A DNA stretch of 64,000 bases from Belnapia arida (lineage in GTDB: Bacteria > Pseudomonadota > Alphaproteobacteria > Acetobacterales > Acetobacteraceae): the NCBI RefSeq assembly GCF_016773205.1, contig NZ_JAETWB010000007.1, positions 124,001-188,000 on the forward strand. The letters run 5' to 3'. Position 1 is the stretch's first letter. Each line of letters starts with the position of its first letter. Positions 41,355 through 50,565 of this stretch are shown piece after piece. The notes under the pieces were generated by a model. It did not search any database. It saw only the letters and a program-made list of their open reading frames with translations, and was not told the DNA's origin. The position numbers were made by a program, and so were the translations under genes.

Positions 41355-43484
41355 TCATGCGCCGGCGTGGTGCACGACGCGCAGGCGGCACGGCAGCGCT
41401 CCGATATCGACCGACCCGCTCATTGGGTCCGCCGTGCCGCGGTAGCTCAGCGCGGCATTGACGTTGATGTCCAGCGCGGCGAATTCCGGCCCCGGCGCCT
41501 CAGGCAGCCACCAGCCCATGCCGGTTGTCAGAACGCCGGGCTGTGTCCGGTCGGTGATCGTCACCCGAAGTCGGCAGGCGCCCGGGCCGCCCGGCAGTTC
41601 CACCTCCACCCAGTCCCCCTCGGTGACGCCGCAGGCCGCCGCAGTATCCGGATGCAGCCGGACCTCGGGATCGGGCGAGACCTTCCGCGCCCAAGCCTGG
41701 TCACGGAAGCGGGAGTGATGGTAGGTCTTCTCGCGGAATCCGGTTTGCAGCAGCAGCGTATGGTCCGGCGCCGCGGCGAAGGGCGGCGGCAGGAAGCCCG
41801 GCAAGGGGTCCAGCCCATGCCGGGCGGCGGCTTCCGAGTAGAGCTCGATCTTTCCGCTCGGCGTAGCGAAGCCGCGTCGGGCGAAGTCGCCCAATTCGTA
41901 GGGGAAATGCGCGTAGCCATCGCGGCGAAGCCCGGCCAGCGAGATTCCAGAATCCCCCAACAGGAAAGCGTTGAACTCCGCTTGGCTGCGCCATGGCAGC
42001 AGTTCGGCGGAGAGGGCGCCGCGGGCGCGAAGCCGATCGAGCAGACCGATCGCGATCTCCAGGTCGTTGCGCGCCTCGCCGCGTGCGGGCACGGCGGCGG
42101 TATAGGCGATGTTCGGCCCTGACGGATCGAGGGTGACCTCCTCCTCCTCAAGCGTCGTCGTCTTCGGCAGGACGAGGTCAGCGATGGCCGCCGTCGGCGT
42201 CATGGTATGTGCTGCGACCGCCAGCACCTCCAGCGAGCGTAGCGCGGCCAGCGTCCGGCGCGCGTCCGGATAGGTCACAGCGATGTTGACCCCGCTGACA
42301 TAGGCGGCGCGAACCGGGTAGGGCCGGCCCGTCAGCATGGCCTCGATGACGGACGGGTTGTGGCAGGCCGTCTGCCAGCCCTCCGGCCCGGCCCAGAGCG
42401 GATAGGCGTCCGCGCCGATGGTCTGGCGTTCAATACTCTCCGGCAGTCGGAAGCGCGGCTCGTGCAGCAGCTCAAGATAGGTGCGGAAGCCGGCTGGCTT
42501 CTTGACCCGCCGGTTGCCGCCCGGGCGGTCCAGGTTGCCGCTGATGGCCACCAGCGCATGAAAGGCGCGGTAGGTCTGCACTCCGTTGCTGGCTGCATCG
42601 ATGCCGTGGCCGCCGACGAAACAGGATGGGCCCTCGGCGTAGAGTTTGGCGGCGCATTCGATGGCCTGGGCCGGAACGCCGGCGATCGCCGCGGCCCAGT
42701 CCGGCGTACAGGGCGCCACACGCTCCGCCAGCGCCTCGAAGCCATGACACCACCGTGCGACGAAGTCCGCGTCGTAGGCCCTGTCGCGGATCAGCGCGTG
42801 CAGCAACGCGAGGCCAATGGCGCCATCGGTACCCGGCCGCGGCTGCAGCCAGACATCGGCCATCTCCGCCGCCGGCGTCCGGAAGGGATCGAGCACCACC
42901 AGCCGTGCGCCACAGGCCTTGGCCCGCTTGAGCTCCGCCCACTGGATAGGGTCGGCGGCATGGGGGTTGCGCCCGACCAGCAGGGTGCAGCGGGTCGCCT
43001 CGATATCCTCGCCGCGACCGATATTCAGCCCGGTGAGGCGGTCGCTGACGGCGCGGCAACCACCACAAAGATCCTGGTTGATCATCCAGTTCGGCGAGCC
43101 GAGGCTCCGCAGCAGCAGCGCGACCACCACGCCGCGGCTGAAAAACGCCCCGCTGACTGCCCCGACCAGCGCCAGCGGGCCATGCCTGGAGCGCACGGCG
43201 GCTAGGCCATCGGCCAGCTCATCCAGCGCCGCGTCCCAGGATACCCGCTGCCACTGGCCGCTGCCGCGCTCGCCCACCCGGCGGAGCGGATGCAGGAGGC
43301 GGTCGGGATGGTCGGTCCAGTCCTGCAGGCCGCGGATGCCCTTGACGCAGAATGCCCCCTTCGATGTCGGATGCGCAGGGTTGGGTGCGATCCTGGCGAC
43401 GCGGCCAGTTTCATCCAGCGTCAGCAAGGCGCCGCAGAGCGTGCCGCATTCCCAGCAGGTGCTCGGGATGGTGGAGGCTGTCAT
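41355..43484 (-). CDS. Molybdopterin-dependent oxidoreductase (DMSO-reductase superfamily)
   Basis: 709 residues. The N-terminal [4Fe-4S] ligands are Cys10, Cys13, Cys17 and Cys46. The bis-molybdopterin fold follows, with Asn-Gln-Asp-Leu-Cys-Gly-Gly-Cys near residue 140 where the molybdenum ligand usually sits, and a molybdopterin dinucleotide-binding domain over the last 120 residues (Leu-Gln-Thr-Gly-Phe-Arg, then Asp-Trp-Val-Glu-Val-Glu). It has no Tat signal, so it is cytoplasmic. No electron-transfer subunit or maturation gene is adjacent. ATG 43484 is the best start; an upstream extension is not conserved in character. The substrate is unknown. Confidence 0.9.
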   Translation of the reverse strand: MTASTIPSTCWECGTLCGALLTLDETGRVARIAPNPAHPTSKGAFCVKGIRGLQDWTDHPDRLLHPLRRVGERGSGQWQRVSWDAALDELADGLAAVRSRHGPLALVGAVSGAFFSRGVVVALLLRSLGSPNWMINQDLCGGCRAVSDRLTGLNIGRGEDIEATRCTLLVGRNPHAADPIQWAELKRAKACGARLVVLDPFRTPAAEMADVWLQPRPGTDGAIGLALLHALIRDRAYDADFVARWCHGFEALAERVAPCTPDWAAAIAGVPAQAIECAAKLYAEGPSCFVGGHGIDAASNGVQTYRAFHALVAISGNLDRPGGNRRVKKPAGFRTYLELLHEPRFRLPESIERQTIGADAYPLWAGPEGWQTACHNPSVIEAMLTGRPYPVRAAYVSGVNIAVTYPDARRTLAALRSLEVLAVAAHTMTPTAAIADLVLPKTTTLEEEEVTLDPSGPNIAYTAAVPARGEARNDLEIAIGLLDRLRARGALSAELLPWRSQAEFNAFLLGDSGISLAGLRRDGYAHFPYELGDFARRGFATPSGKIELYSEAAARHGLDPLPGFLPPPFAAAPDHTLLLQTGFREKTYHHSRFRDQAWARKVSPDPEVRLHPDTAAACGVTEGDWVEVELPGGPGACRLRVTITDRTQPGVLTTGMGWWLPEAPGPEFAALDINVNAALSYRGTADPMSGSVDIGALPCRLRVVHHAGA

Positions 43485-43697
43485 GCCACGAAGGGTGTCA
43501 TCCCGGACGGCGGCGCGTCCAGTCCGTGATTGCCGGCCGCCAGCCGCGGCCTCCCCGGCGCCTGCATGCGGCAGGGCTTTCCGGTTGCCGACCGCTCGGC
43601 GCATGCCGCCATCCAGGCCGGCGTCATGTGCGATTCCGAGGCGGGCCCGGCAAAGCTAGGCCTTCCGGAGCTGGCCAGTATCGACATAGCCTGGGGT

Positions 43698-44126
43698 ATG
43701 AGCGACCCCTTCGATCTCGAGCGCTTCGTGCAGGCCCAGAGGCCGGTGATGGCGGAGGTCCACCGCGAACTCAGGGCGGGACGCAAGCGAACGCATTGGA
43801 TGTGGTTCGTCTTCCCGCAGCTTCGCGCCCTCGGCCGAAGCTCAACTGCCCAGCACTACGGGATCGTCTCGCTGGCCGAGGCACAGGCCTACCTCGCGCA
43901 CCCCCTCCTCGGGCCGCAACTCATGGAATGTGCCGGGTTGGTCCGTGCGATCCAGCACCGGTCCGCGCATGAGATATTCGGCAGCCCAGACGACCTCAAG
44001 CTTCGGTCGTCCATGACGCTGTTCGCGGCGGCGCGGCCCGAGGCGACGGTATTCGCCGACGTGCTTCGTCAGTACTTCGAGGGCCAAGCGGACCAGCTCA
44101 CGACCAAACTGCTCACGACGCAGTAA
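43698..44126 (+). CDS. DUF1810-family protein
   Basis: 142 residues of the DUF1810 family. The signature is clear: Phe-Asp-Leu-Glu-Arg-Phe-Val-Gln-Ala-Gln near the start, Gly-Arg-Lys-Arg-Thr-His-Trp-Met-Trp-Phe-Val-Phe-Pro-Gln near 30, Gly-Arg-Ser-Ser near 47, His-Pro-Leu-Leu-Gly near 68, and Asp-Asp-Leu-Lys-Leu-Arg-Ser-Ser-Met-Thr-Leu-Phe near 100. The family is small, soluble and of unsettled function. The ATG at 43698 matches the usual N-terminus. It is divergent from the molybdopterin enzyme with 213 bases between. Confidence 0.9.
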   Translation: MSDPFDLERFVQAQRPVMAEVHRELRAGRKRTHWMWFVFPQLRALGRSSTAQHYGIVSLAEAQAYLAHPLLGPQLMECAGLVRAIQHRSAHEIFGSPDDLKLRSSMTLFAAARPEATVFADVLRQYFEGQADQLTTKLLTTQ

Positions 44127-44180
44127 TACGCCAACCCATATCTCATGACGTTGTGCGGCCTCAGCGGCTGGCCCGTCCCA

Positions 44181-44990
44181 TCATGCCAACTCGGCAAGCT
44201 GACGTGGGCGGTAGATCGCTGAATGATGGACGTGGGCAACCGGCACAAGGTCATTCGCAATGACCAGGACGTCGAGTTCGACAATCCTGTGGCCCTTGCG
44301 ATCGTAGTTGGCCAGCACCTTTGCCCGGGTGGTGAGGACGTCGCCGACCCGGGCCAGCCCCAGGTTGCGGACCGCGCTTGCGATGTGGATCCAGGCCCCC
44401 ATCTGCACATTGTGGGAGAGCGACCAGTTGCACATCCGCAGAATGATGCCGGGATGGACGACCATCTCGGTGGAATAGATGGGATTTGTCTCGCGAACGT
44501 CGCGCAGATAGCTCGAAGCGTAATCCTCCGTCACCTCGAACGGATTGGCGCCCAGCCATTCCCCAACGGGGAACACCGCGTCGTTCACATTTGGCCTCTC
44601 GCGCCTAGCAGGAACGACCGGGAACGAGGCCAGATCCGGCATAGCTGGCGGTTCGGAAGGCAGGCTCGCCGACCCGGACGCGCAGGAGATCCTCTCGCTT
44701 TCCACGGTGACATCGAGCCCGCTTGCAGACCGGCTCGCCGTGACGGTGACGATCCGGCCGTCATAGACCGGTTTCAGGAGTTTGCAGTCCATCGTGCCCT
44801 GCTCGAGCCAAGGCCGGCCCCAGAGGGCCAAGGGAAAGTGAGTCGCGTATGCATACACCTCCACGCCAGGGACGAGGCCACCGGCGAAACCCAGCCGTGC
44901 CGCAACGGTGTCGTCGTGGATCTTGTTCTCCGACGCCTGCGAAGTATTGAAAGCGCTGAGGCTGTAGGGCGCAAAAGCAGATACGGTCAT
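44181..44990 (-). CDS. MaoC/hot-dog-fold dehydratase-like protein
   Basis: 269 residues, probably two hot-dog halves. The first half has Ala-Arg-Leu-Gly-Phe-Ala-Gly-Gly-Leu-Val-Pro-Gly near residue 32, which resembles the MaoC segment Gly-Phe-x-Gly-x-Ile-Val-His-Gly but without the usual His. The second has His-Pro-Gly-Ile-Ile-Leu-Arg-Met near 175. Such proteins hydrate enoyl-CoA or bind acyl-CoA; loss of the His weakens a catalytic claim. ATG 44990 has GGGG-rich sequence upstream. The gene stands alone, leftward, 309 bases from the GMC oxidoreductase. Confidence 0.6.
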   Translation of the reverse strand: MTVSAFAPYSLSAFNTSQASENKIHDDTVAARLGFAGGLVPGVEVYAYATHFPLALWGRPWLEQGTMDCKLLKPVYDGRIVTVTASRSASGLDVTVESERISCASGSASLPSEPPAMPDLASFPVVPARRERPNVNDAVFPVGEWLGANPFEVTEDYASSYLRDVRETNPIYSTEMVVHPGIILRMCNWSLSHNVQMGAWIHIASAVRNLGLARVGDVLTTRAKVLANYDRKGHRIVELDVLVIANDLVPVAHVHHSAIYRPRQLAELA

Positions 44991-45299
44991 CGACAACCCC
45001 TGGTCATGAGCCGGCCTGAACTCGAATCCGTCTCGATGTTCGGCCCATGCGGGGGCCGGGGCCAAGCCAATAATTCACCAAGTATAATCATGCCGGGCCG
45101 CTCGGAACAACAGGGCGCTGGCGAGAGCCGCCCCGGGAAGCTGCGTTTCCTCTGCGGTCACATGATCAGATCGTCCATAGCAATCATCTTGCCTTGACCA
45201 CGCCGCCGCCAGTGAACGGCGATCCGCAGCGATGCATGGATACGTTATGTGGGTGAACGCCAGCGGGGAATGCATCTGACAGTGTCCCCGCGCCACCGC
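44991..45299. other. Intergenic stretch with a promoter candidate for the MaoC-like gene
   Basis: About 310 bases with no gene. Read leftward, TTGTTC (45110-45105) and TATACT (45086-45081) are 18 bases apart and form a reasonable promoter for the MaoC-like gene, with about 85 bases of leader. I see no terminator for the upstream GMC gene. Confidence 0.4.
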
Positions 45300-46892
45300 T
45301 TACCGTGCTTCCTCCAGCATCATCGCTGCGCATTTCTCGCCAATCATGATGGTCGGTGCGTTCGTGTTGCCCGTGGTCAGTGTCGGCATCACGCTGGCAT
45401 CGGCAATGCGAAGGCCCTGGATGCCCTGCACCCGAAGCTTGCTGTCCACCACCGCGCGCGGATCCTCCCCCATGCGGCAGGTGCCGACCGGGTGATAGAT
45501 GGTGGTGCCGTATTGGCGCGCGAAGGCCAGCATCTCTTCCTCGCTTTGCACCTCGGGTCCTGGCAGCAGCTCGCGTACGCTGTGCTGGGCGATGGCGGGC
45601 TGCGCCATGATGTCGCGTGCGAGCTTCAGCCCTGACGCCAGCACCTGCTGGTCGCCGATGGCGCTCAGGTAGTTGGGGCGGATGAGTGGCCGCGCCAGCG
45701 GGTCGGCCGATGTCGCCATCACGCTGCCGCGGCTGTCCGGCCGCACCGGACAGATCGCCACGGTCATGCCAGGCTCCTGCTCCAGGCTGCTGATGACGCT
45801 GCCGAGTTCATAGGTCGCCGGCGTGAAGAGCAATTGCAGGTCCGGCGAGGCCAGGCCCTCGCGGGAACGGGCAAAGACCTGCGCCGTGGTAACGCCGAAG
45901 GTCAGCGCCCCGTTGCCGCGCAGGACAAAGCGCGCCACCTCGCCGGCCAATCGCAAACCACGCGACAGCTGGTTGGTAGAAATCGCTTGCTTCACCCGAT
46001 GCTGCACGCGCGTGACGTAGTGGTCCTGCAAGTTGGCGCCGACGCCCGGCAAGTCTGCCAGCACCGTGATGCCGAGCGATTGCAGGTGGTCGGCCGGGCC
46101 GAGGCCGGACAGTTGCATCAGGTGCGGCGAGTTCACCGCGCCGCCCGAGAGCACCACCTCCCTGGTCACAAGGATGCGCCTTGTTTCGCCGCCCTGGATG
46201 TACTCGGCGCCGATGCAGCGGCGGCCTTCGAACAGCAGGCGCGTGGCCTGGGCAGCGGTTTCCACGCGCACCTTGCCCTTAGCACGGGCGAGGAAGGTGC
46301 GGGCGGTGGAGCCACGCCACTTGCCGATGCGCGTCATCTGGGAGTAGCCGACGCCTTCCTGCTCCTTGCCGTTCAGGTCCTTGCGAAAGGCGTGGCCGGC
46401 CTGCTGCGCGGCTTCGACAAAGCGGTGCGTCAACGGCAGGATGGTGCGGTAGTCCTCCACTTGCAACGGGCCATCGGTGCCGCGGTATTCAGGATCGCCA
46501 CCACTGCGGTAGGTTTCCGAGTTGCGGAAGTAGGGCAGCACCTCATCATAGCTCCAACCGCGCGCCCCCATTTGCGCCCAGCCGTCGAAGTCGGCGGGGT
46601 TGCCGCGCACATAAAGCATGCCGTTGATTGATGAGGAGCCACCCAGTGTCTTGCCGCGCGGCCATTTGATGGCGCGGTTGTTGCTGCCGGGCTCGGGCTC
46701 GCTCAGGTAGCCCCAGTTCACCAATTTCTGGTTTCTTAACAGCTTGATCATGCCAGCGGGGATGTGGATCCAAGGGTGGCGGTCCTTCGGGCCGGCTTCC
46801 AGCAGCGCCACACGAGCGCCACTTTCACCAAGACGCGCGGCTACCACGCAGCCAGCAGAGCCGGCACCGATCACCAGATAGTCCGTTTCCAT
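45300..46892 (-). CDS. GMC-family oxidoreductase (choline dehydrogenase-like flavoprotein)
   Basis: 530 residues. The FAD-binding start is Tyr-Leu-Val-Ile-Gly-Ala-Gly-Ser-Ala-Gly-Cys, followed by GMC signature 1 (Gly-Gly-Ser-Ser-Ser-Ile-Asn-Gly near residue 85), signature 2 (Ser-Gly-Gly-Ala-Val-Asn-Ser-Pro near 255), and the active-site His in Tyr-His-Pro-Val-Gly-Thr-Cys-Arg-Met-Gly near 470. It oxidises an alcohol such as choline or an aliphatic or polyether alcohol; the exact one is not clear. It lacks a signal peptide. It lies 174 bases beyond the alanine dehydrogenase gene on the same strand. Confidence 0.93.
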   Translation of the reverse strand: METDYLVIGAGSAGCVVAARLGESGARVALLEAGPKDRHPWIHIPAGMIKLLRNQKLVNWGYLSEPEPGSNNRAIKWPRGKTLGGSSSINGMLYVRGNPADFDGWAQMGARGWSYDEVLPYFRNSETYRSGGDPEYRGTDGPLQVEDYRTILPLTHRFVEAAQQAGHAFRKDLNGKEQEGVGYSQMTRIGKWRGSTARTFLARAKGKVRVETAAQATRLLFEGRRCIGAEYIQGGETRRILVTREVVLSGGAVNSPHLMQLSGLGPADHLQSLGITVLADLPGVGANLQDHYVTRVQHRVKQAISTNQLSRGLRLAGEVARFVLRGNGALTFGVTTAQVFARSREGLASPDLQLLFTPATYELGSVISSLEQEPGMTVAICPVRPDSRGSVMATSADPLARPLIRPNYLSAIGDQQVLASGLKLARDIMAQPAIAQHSVRELLPGPEVQSEEEMLAFARQYGTTIYHPVGTCRMGEDPRAVVDSKLRVQGIQGLRIADASVMPTLTTGNTNAPTIMIGEKCAAMMLEEAR

Positions 46893-47066
46893 CGCCGTAC
46901 CCTTGTCACTCTCGTCAACTCGCGTTGCAGCCGGTGCCCGCAGCGGTGCCGACGGTGAGCTTCGCCCTTCCTCGCTCGGAAGCAAATGCCCCATCGGCGG
47001 TGGGGCGCCATCTTCGTTTCGTGGACACCCAACTGCCGCATCTGGCCGATGCAATCGGCAGCAGCG

Positions 47067-48224
47067 TCAGCCGCCCAATGCCGTTCGCAGCGGCAGCGCC
47101 GTCAGTCCGAGCGCCTTAGCCACAGCGGGATGCACCACATGCCCCGCATGGATGTTCAGCCCCTGTGCCAGGTACGTATTCTCCGCCAAAGCGGCGGGGA
47201 AGCCCTGGTCAGCCAACTGCAGGATAAAGGGCAGGGTCGCGTTGTTCAGCGCGACGGCACTGGTCCTGGCTACCGCGCCCGGCATGTTGGTGACGCAGTA
47301 ATGCACCACGCCATCGACCAGATAGGTCGGCTCCGCATGGGTCGTGGGGCGGGAGGTCTCGAAACAGCCACCCTGGTCGATCGCTACATCGACCAGCACG
47401 CTCCCAGGCCGCATCGCGGCAACCATGGCGCGGCTCACCAGCCGAGGTGCTGCGGCGCCAGGGATCAGCACGGCGCCAATAACCAAGTCGGCCTCGGTGA
47501 CTGCCCGTTCCACGGCCTCTGCCGTAGCGAAGACGGTGGCGACACGGCCGGCGAATTCGCGGTCCAGTGCGTCGAGCACCCGCGGATTGCGGTCCAGCAC
47601 CGTAACCTGGGCCCGCATCCCGGCGGCGATCCTTGCGGCGTTCGAGCCGACCACGCCGCCGCCGAGCACCACCACACGCCCGGGCGGCACGCCGGGCACG
47701 CCCGAAAGCAAAATACCGGCGCCACCCGCTTCCTTTTCCAGACAGCGGGCACCGACCTGGATGGCCATGCGGCCGGCGACTTCGCTCATCGGCGCCAGCA
47801 GCGGCAGGCCACCTGCTGGGTCAGTCACGGTCTCATAGGCAATGGCTGTGCAGCCGCTGGCCAGCAATCCCTCCGTCAGCGCACGGTCGGGTGCGAGATG
47901 GAGGTAGGTGAACAGCATCTGGCCGGGGCGGAGACGCGGCCATTCGGCCTGCTGCGGTTCCTTCACCTTGATCACGAGATCAGCCTCGGCGAAGACTGCG
48001 TCAGCGTCTGGAGCGATCCTGGCGCCGACGGCGGCATAGGCCGCGTCAGGGAAGCCGATGCCCGCGCCAGCGCCTGTCTCGACCAGCACATGATGCCCGC
48101 GTTGCACCAGCTCTCGCACTGAGGCCGGAACCAAGCCGACACGGTATTCGTGGACCTTGATTTCCTTCGGGACACCAACCTGCATGGCATGGCTTGGCCC
48201 ATTCATGCTGTCGTCGTCCTGCAT
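47067..48224 (-). CDS. ald: Alanine dehydrogenase
   Basis: 385 residues, NAD-dependent, converting L-alanine to pyruvate and ammonium. The core starts Val-Gly-Val-Pro-Lys-Glu-Ile-Lys near residue 15, then Val-Lys-Glu-Pro and Thr-Tyr-Leu-His-Leu-Ala near 95-115 with the active-site Lys/His region, and the Rossmann motif Val-Leu-Gly-Gly-Gly-Val-Val-Gly near 190. Its length fits Ald and not the longer transhydrogenase alpha subunit. ATG 48224 is chosen because GGGAGG lies about 7 bases upstream, although most relatives begin near Met14 (48185). The extra 13 residues are unusual. Confidence 0.92.
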   Translation of the reverse strand: MQDDDSMNGPSHAMQVGVPKEIKVHEYRVGLVPASVRELVQRGHHVLVETGAGAGIGFPDAAYAAVGARIAPDADAVFAEADLVIKVKEPQQAEWPRLRPGQMLFTYLHLAPDRALTEGLLASGCTAIAYETVTDPAGGLPLLAPMSEVAGRMAIQVGARCLEKEAGGAGILLSGVPGVPPGRVVVLGGGVVGSNAARIAAGMRAQVTVLDRNPRVLDALDREFAGRVATVFATAEAVERAVTEADLVIGAVLIPGAAAPRLVSRAMVAAMRPGSVLVDVAIDQGGCFETSRPTTHAEPTYLVDGVVHYCVTNMPGAVARTSAVALNNATLPFILQLADQGFPAALAENTYLAQGLNIHAGHVVHPAVAKALGLTALPLRTALGG

Positions 48225-49293
48225 TGTAGGCCTCCCGCAGTTATTGTTGTCATTGCCGTGCGCTTCGGCATGATCGGCGAGCCCGCCCCGTGGCCTTGCT
48301 CGACATCGGCTTACTCTAACATGACGACTCAGCAATTCCGGTCACTTGGTCGCATGTATCGAGGCCGGCAGGGCCGGGCGCCTGGGCAACCTCCATGAGC
48401 CTCCCAGGAGATAAGGCGCCGTCGAGAGAGTTGAAATCGGGCCGCCACACAGTTTGGCGAAAGCGGCCATTTGTGTTGCCACGTCGCGTCTCCAGCAAAC
48501 TGTCCAGGACCTGCCGCCGCACCCGTGATGGACCAGGAGATGCTGTGCGGCGGCTGGGGAGCGCTTAGGAATGACGCAGTGAGCCCGCTCGAGCTGAGCG
48601 ACGGCCTGCTCAGCCCGCAGTTTGGCCGCCCTTTCTCATGCGGTGACATACTGAAGCCTGCCGCGTTCATGGAGGCGCAACCCATAAGCCGGTGCGGAGG
48701 CGGGCGCGGTATCCCCATGCGCTGACGTTGCTGGACGAACTCGAACCAATCAGGAACACGCTTGTCATGGGCATTCGGGCCGCAGAATGCATGCCTGATC
48801 CAGACGGCGCTGAGCGTTGAGAGGATGGCTTTCGGCCGCATCCATGGTTCGGATGCCGGGCGCCATGGGTCTGGGGCCGATTGTCGGAGGAGCGCCCAAT
48901 GCTAGGCTACGCTTCACGGACCATTCGCCGTGGCCACCAAGAGGGAAGGCCTCACGCCATGAGCGACGAACTCAACACTCATCAACCTGAGCATCGGTTC
49001 GTGGCGGGACGTATTGCGGCCATCTGCGTTCGGCCGGAAAAAAATCGGGATTGCTCGAAACGAGTACAAATGCGCGATTCGACTGCCTCGATGCGATCGA
49101 AATGGCATGCCCGACCGTAGCGGTACGAATTCAGGTGCCATTTCAATCGCATAGAGTGCAGGTCCGACAGAATCGAATGGAAGCTGGCTTGCGTGGGGTA
49201 CACGCTCGCTTACTCCATAACGTTCTTCCTGGTGCTACTCACCACAGGCTTTCGCTGGACCCAACCGTCTGCAGCTTCGTCAGCGCTGCCTGG
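48225..49293. other. Gene-poor kilobase between ald and the HU gene
   Basis: About 1.07 kb without a credible gene. A reverse-strand frame at 48329-48841 is open for 170 codons but has no ribosome site and no family resemblance. A long imperfect inverted repeat lies at 49091-49152. The left end presumably holds the ald promoter. The region could be decayed mobile or accessory DNA, but no transposase remnant was identified. Confidence 0.4.
49091..49152 (-). repeat. 17-bp inverted repeat, structured when read leftward
   Basis: ATGCGATCGAAATGGCA (49091-49107) is the reverse complement of 49136-49152 except at one position. On leftward RNA the exception is a G-U pair, so the stem is continuous there. 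The 28-base loop contains a smaller ACCG/CGGT hairpin. It lies about 140 bases downstream of the HU gene and may end or stabilise its mRNA. Confidence 0.5.
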
Positions 49294-49578
49294 CTAGCTT
49301 TCCTTGCCGTTGACGGCGCCTTTCAGCTTGCTGCCAGCGGAGAAACGCACCGCCTTCGAAGCGGCAATCGTGAGCGCTTCGCCGGTCCGGACATTGCGTC
49401 CCTGCCGCTCGCCACGCTCCTGTACCTCAAAGCTCCCGAAGCCAGGCAGCTTGACGTCGTCGCCCTGCTGCATGGCAGCAGTGACGGCGCTGCAAAAGGC
49501 GTCGACGGCGCGGCCGGCGTCAGCTTTTGCCATGGCACCCTTCTCGGCGACGAGTGCGACAAAGTCGTCTTTGGTCAA
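49294..49578 (-). CDS. HU-family DNA-binding protein, probable TTG start
   Basis: 94 residues of the HU/IHF family that bends and packages DNA. It shows Thr-Lys-Asp-Asp-Phe-Val-Ala-Leu-Val at the start, Gly-Phe-Gly-Ser-Phe-Glu-Val near 47, the arm Gly-Arg-Asn-Val-Arg-Thr-Gly near 61, and Lys-Ala-Val-Arg-Phe-Ser-Ala-Gly-Ser near 76. The start is taken as TTG 49578, because AGGAGA (49590-49585) lies six bases before it and HU proteins normally begin at this point. An ATG at 49602 would add eight non-conserved residues and has no site. HU genes in accessory regions often belong to islands. Confidence 0.88.
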   Translation of the reverse strand: MTKDDFVALVAEKGAMAKADAGRAVDAFCSAVTAAMQQGDDVKLPGFGSFEVQERGERQGRNVRTGEALTIAASKAVRFSAGSKLKGAVNGKES

Positions 49579-49734
49579 AGCAGATCTCCTATCATCCTGC
49601 ATGTGCCATACAGGCTTGGGTGATTCAGCGTCAAAGGGAACCTCATCCTGCAAACCAGCCGATTGGTCGCAGGCATTGGACGGAGCGCTGCCGCGCACCT
49701 CGCCAATTTCGATCGAATCGCTTGGAAGGTGCGA

Positions 49735-50376
49735 TCAGACGTCATCGCCAAGGGTATCGAGGTCCACCTGCTGGATCGAGAACCAGATCGGCTCCGGGCT
49801 GCGCGCAGCCGTCCTCAGGATAGGCTTCGCTGCGGATAGCAACTCATCGAGCGAGCGGAAGGGGTTCACCGCTTCCTCGCCATCGCTGGTCCGCATCAGT
49901 AAGGCATATCCAGCCTTGGCTACCCTTGGTGGTGGCGCTGGCCTGGCCGGCTTAGCCTCCGCGACCCGTGTCGCGCGGCCGGAAGCGGCAGGTCTTGGCT
50001 GTGGCTCGGGCTGCACAGGCTCGCCTGGCAAGGTCGGCAGCGGCCTCTCCGGCTCGATCGGCGGCAGATCGGGCGTAGTGGAAGCCAGCGGGAGCGAAGG
50101 CATGGGTTCCGGCGGTACCTCAGGCAGGCCACCGAAGAGGTCGGTTGCGGTGGCCTGCTCCATCATGGGCACGGCATCAGCCTCGGCCGTGACCGGCCCC
50201 GGCGGTGGCGCGGCAGGAGTAACCTCTTCGGCGGCCTGTCGGCGCAGTTTGGCCAGGATGGCGTAGATGTTGGCGGGCGTGCAGCCGTAGGTCGCGGCGA
50301 CCTCGGCCACCTTGTGTCCCTCGACATCGACCCGACGGACGATCGTCGCATGCTCCTCGCGCGGTATCCTCGGCAT
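49735..50376 (-). CDS. HTH protein with proline-rich linker
   Basis: 213 residues. Residues 1-48 form a compact helix-turn-helix (Pro-Arg-Ile-Pro-Arg-Glu-Glu-His, then Gly-His-Lys-Val-Ala-Glu-Val-Ala-Ala-Thr-Tyr-Gly-Cys-Thr-Pro-Ala-Asn-Ile-Tyr-Ala). Residues about 55-150 are a Pro/Ala/Glu-rich, probably disordered linker. A C-terminal folded part ends Trp-Phe-Ser-Ile-Gln-Gln-Val-Asp-Leu. I do not know a named family. A DNA-binding regulatory role is likely from the HTH. A perfect 14-bp palindrome lies upstream and may be its operator. Confidence 0.7.
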   Translation of the reverse strand: MPRIPREEHATIVRRVDVEGHKVAEVAATYGCTPANIYAILAKLRRQAAEEVTPAAPPPGPVTAEADAVPMMEQATATDLFGGLPEVPPEPMPSLPLASTTPDLPPIEPERPLPTLPGEPVQPEPQPRPAASGRATRVAEAKPARPAPPPRVAKAGYALLMRTSDGEEAVNPFRSLDELLSAAKPILRTAARSPEPIWFSIQQVDLDTLGDDV

Positions 50377-50454
50377 CTCCTAACCCTCACCGGTCGACAG
50401 CTATGGAACAAAATCCGAACTGGTAAGACCTGGAGATACCACTGAAACCATCGA

Positions 50455-50468
50455 ATTCAAATTTGAAT
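50455..50468. promoter_or_regulatory. Perfect palindrome ATTCAAATTTGAAT
   Basis: A 14-bp perfect inverted repeat, 79 bases upstream of the HTH gene start, within an AT-rich patch in otherwise GC-rich DNA. It is a good candidate operator, possibly for the HTH protein itself. It has no resemblance to a site I can name. Confidence 0.45.
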
Positions 50469-50565
50469 GCCTGCGCTCATCAATCTTGGTGGCAGTTTGC
50501 CACCGACCTGCCGTCGGTAACGCTTCGGTCTGCCTTATGCCTCGTCGCCGCAGAGGGATGCTTCG

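Noticed and set aside
48329-48841. Reverse-strand frame of 170 codons between ald and HU
   Set aside because: No ribosome site, no recognisable motif and many Pro/Ser/Arg residues. I checked it for transposase resemblance and found none.
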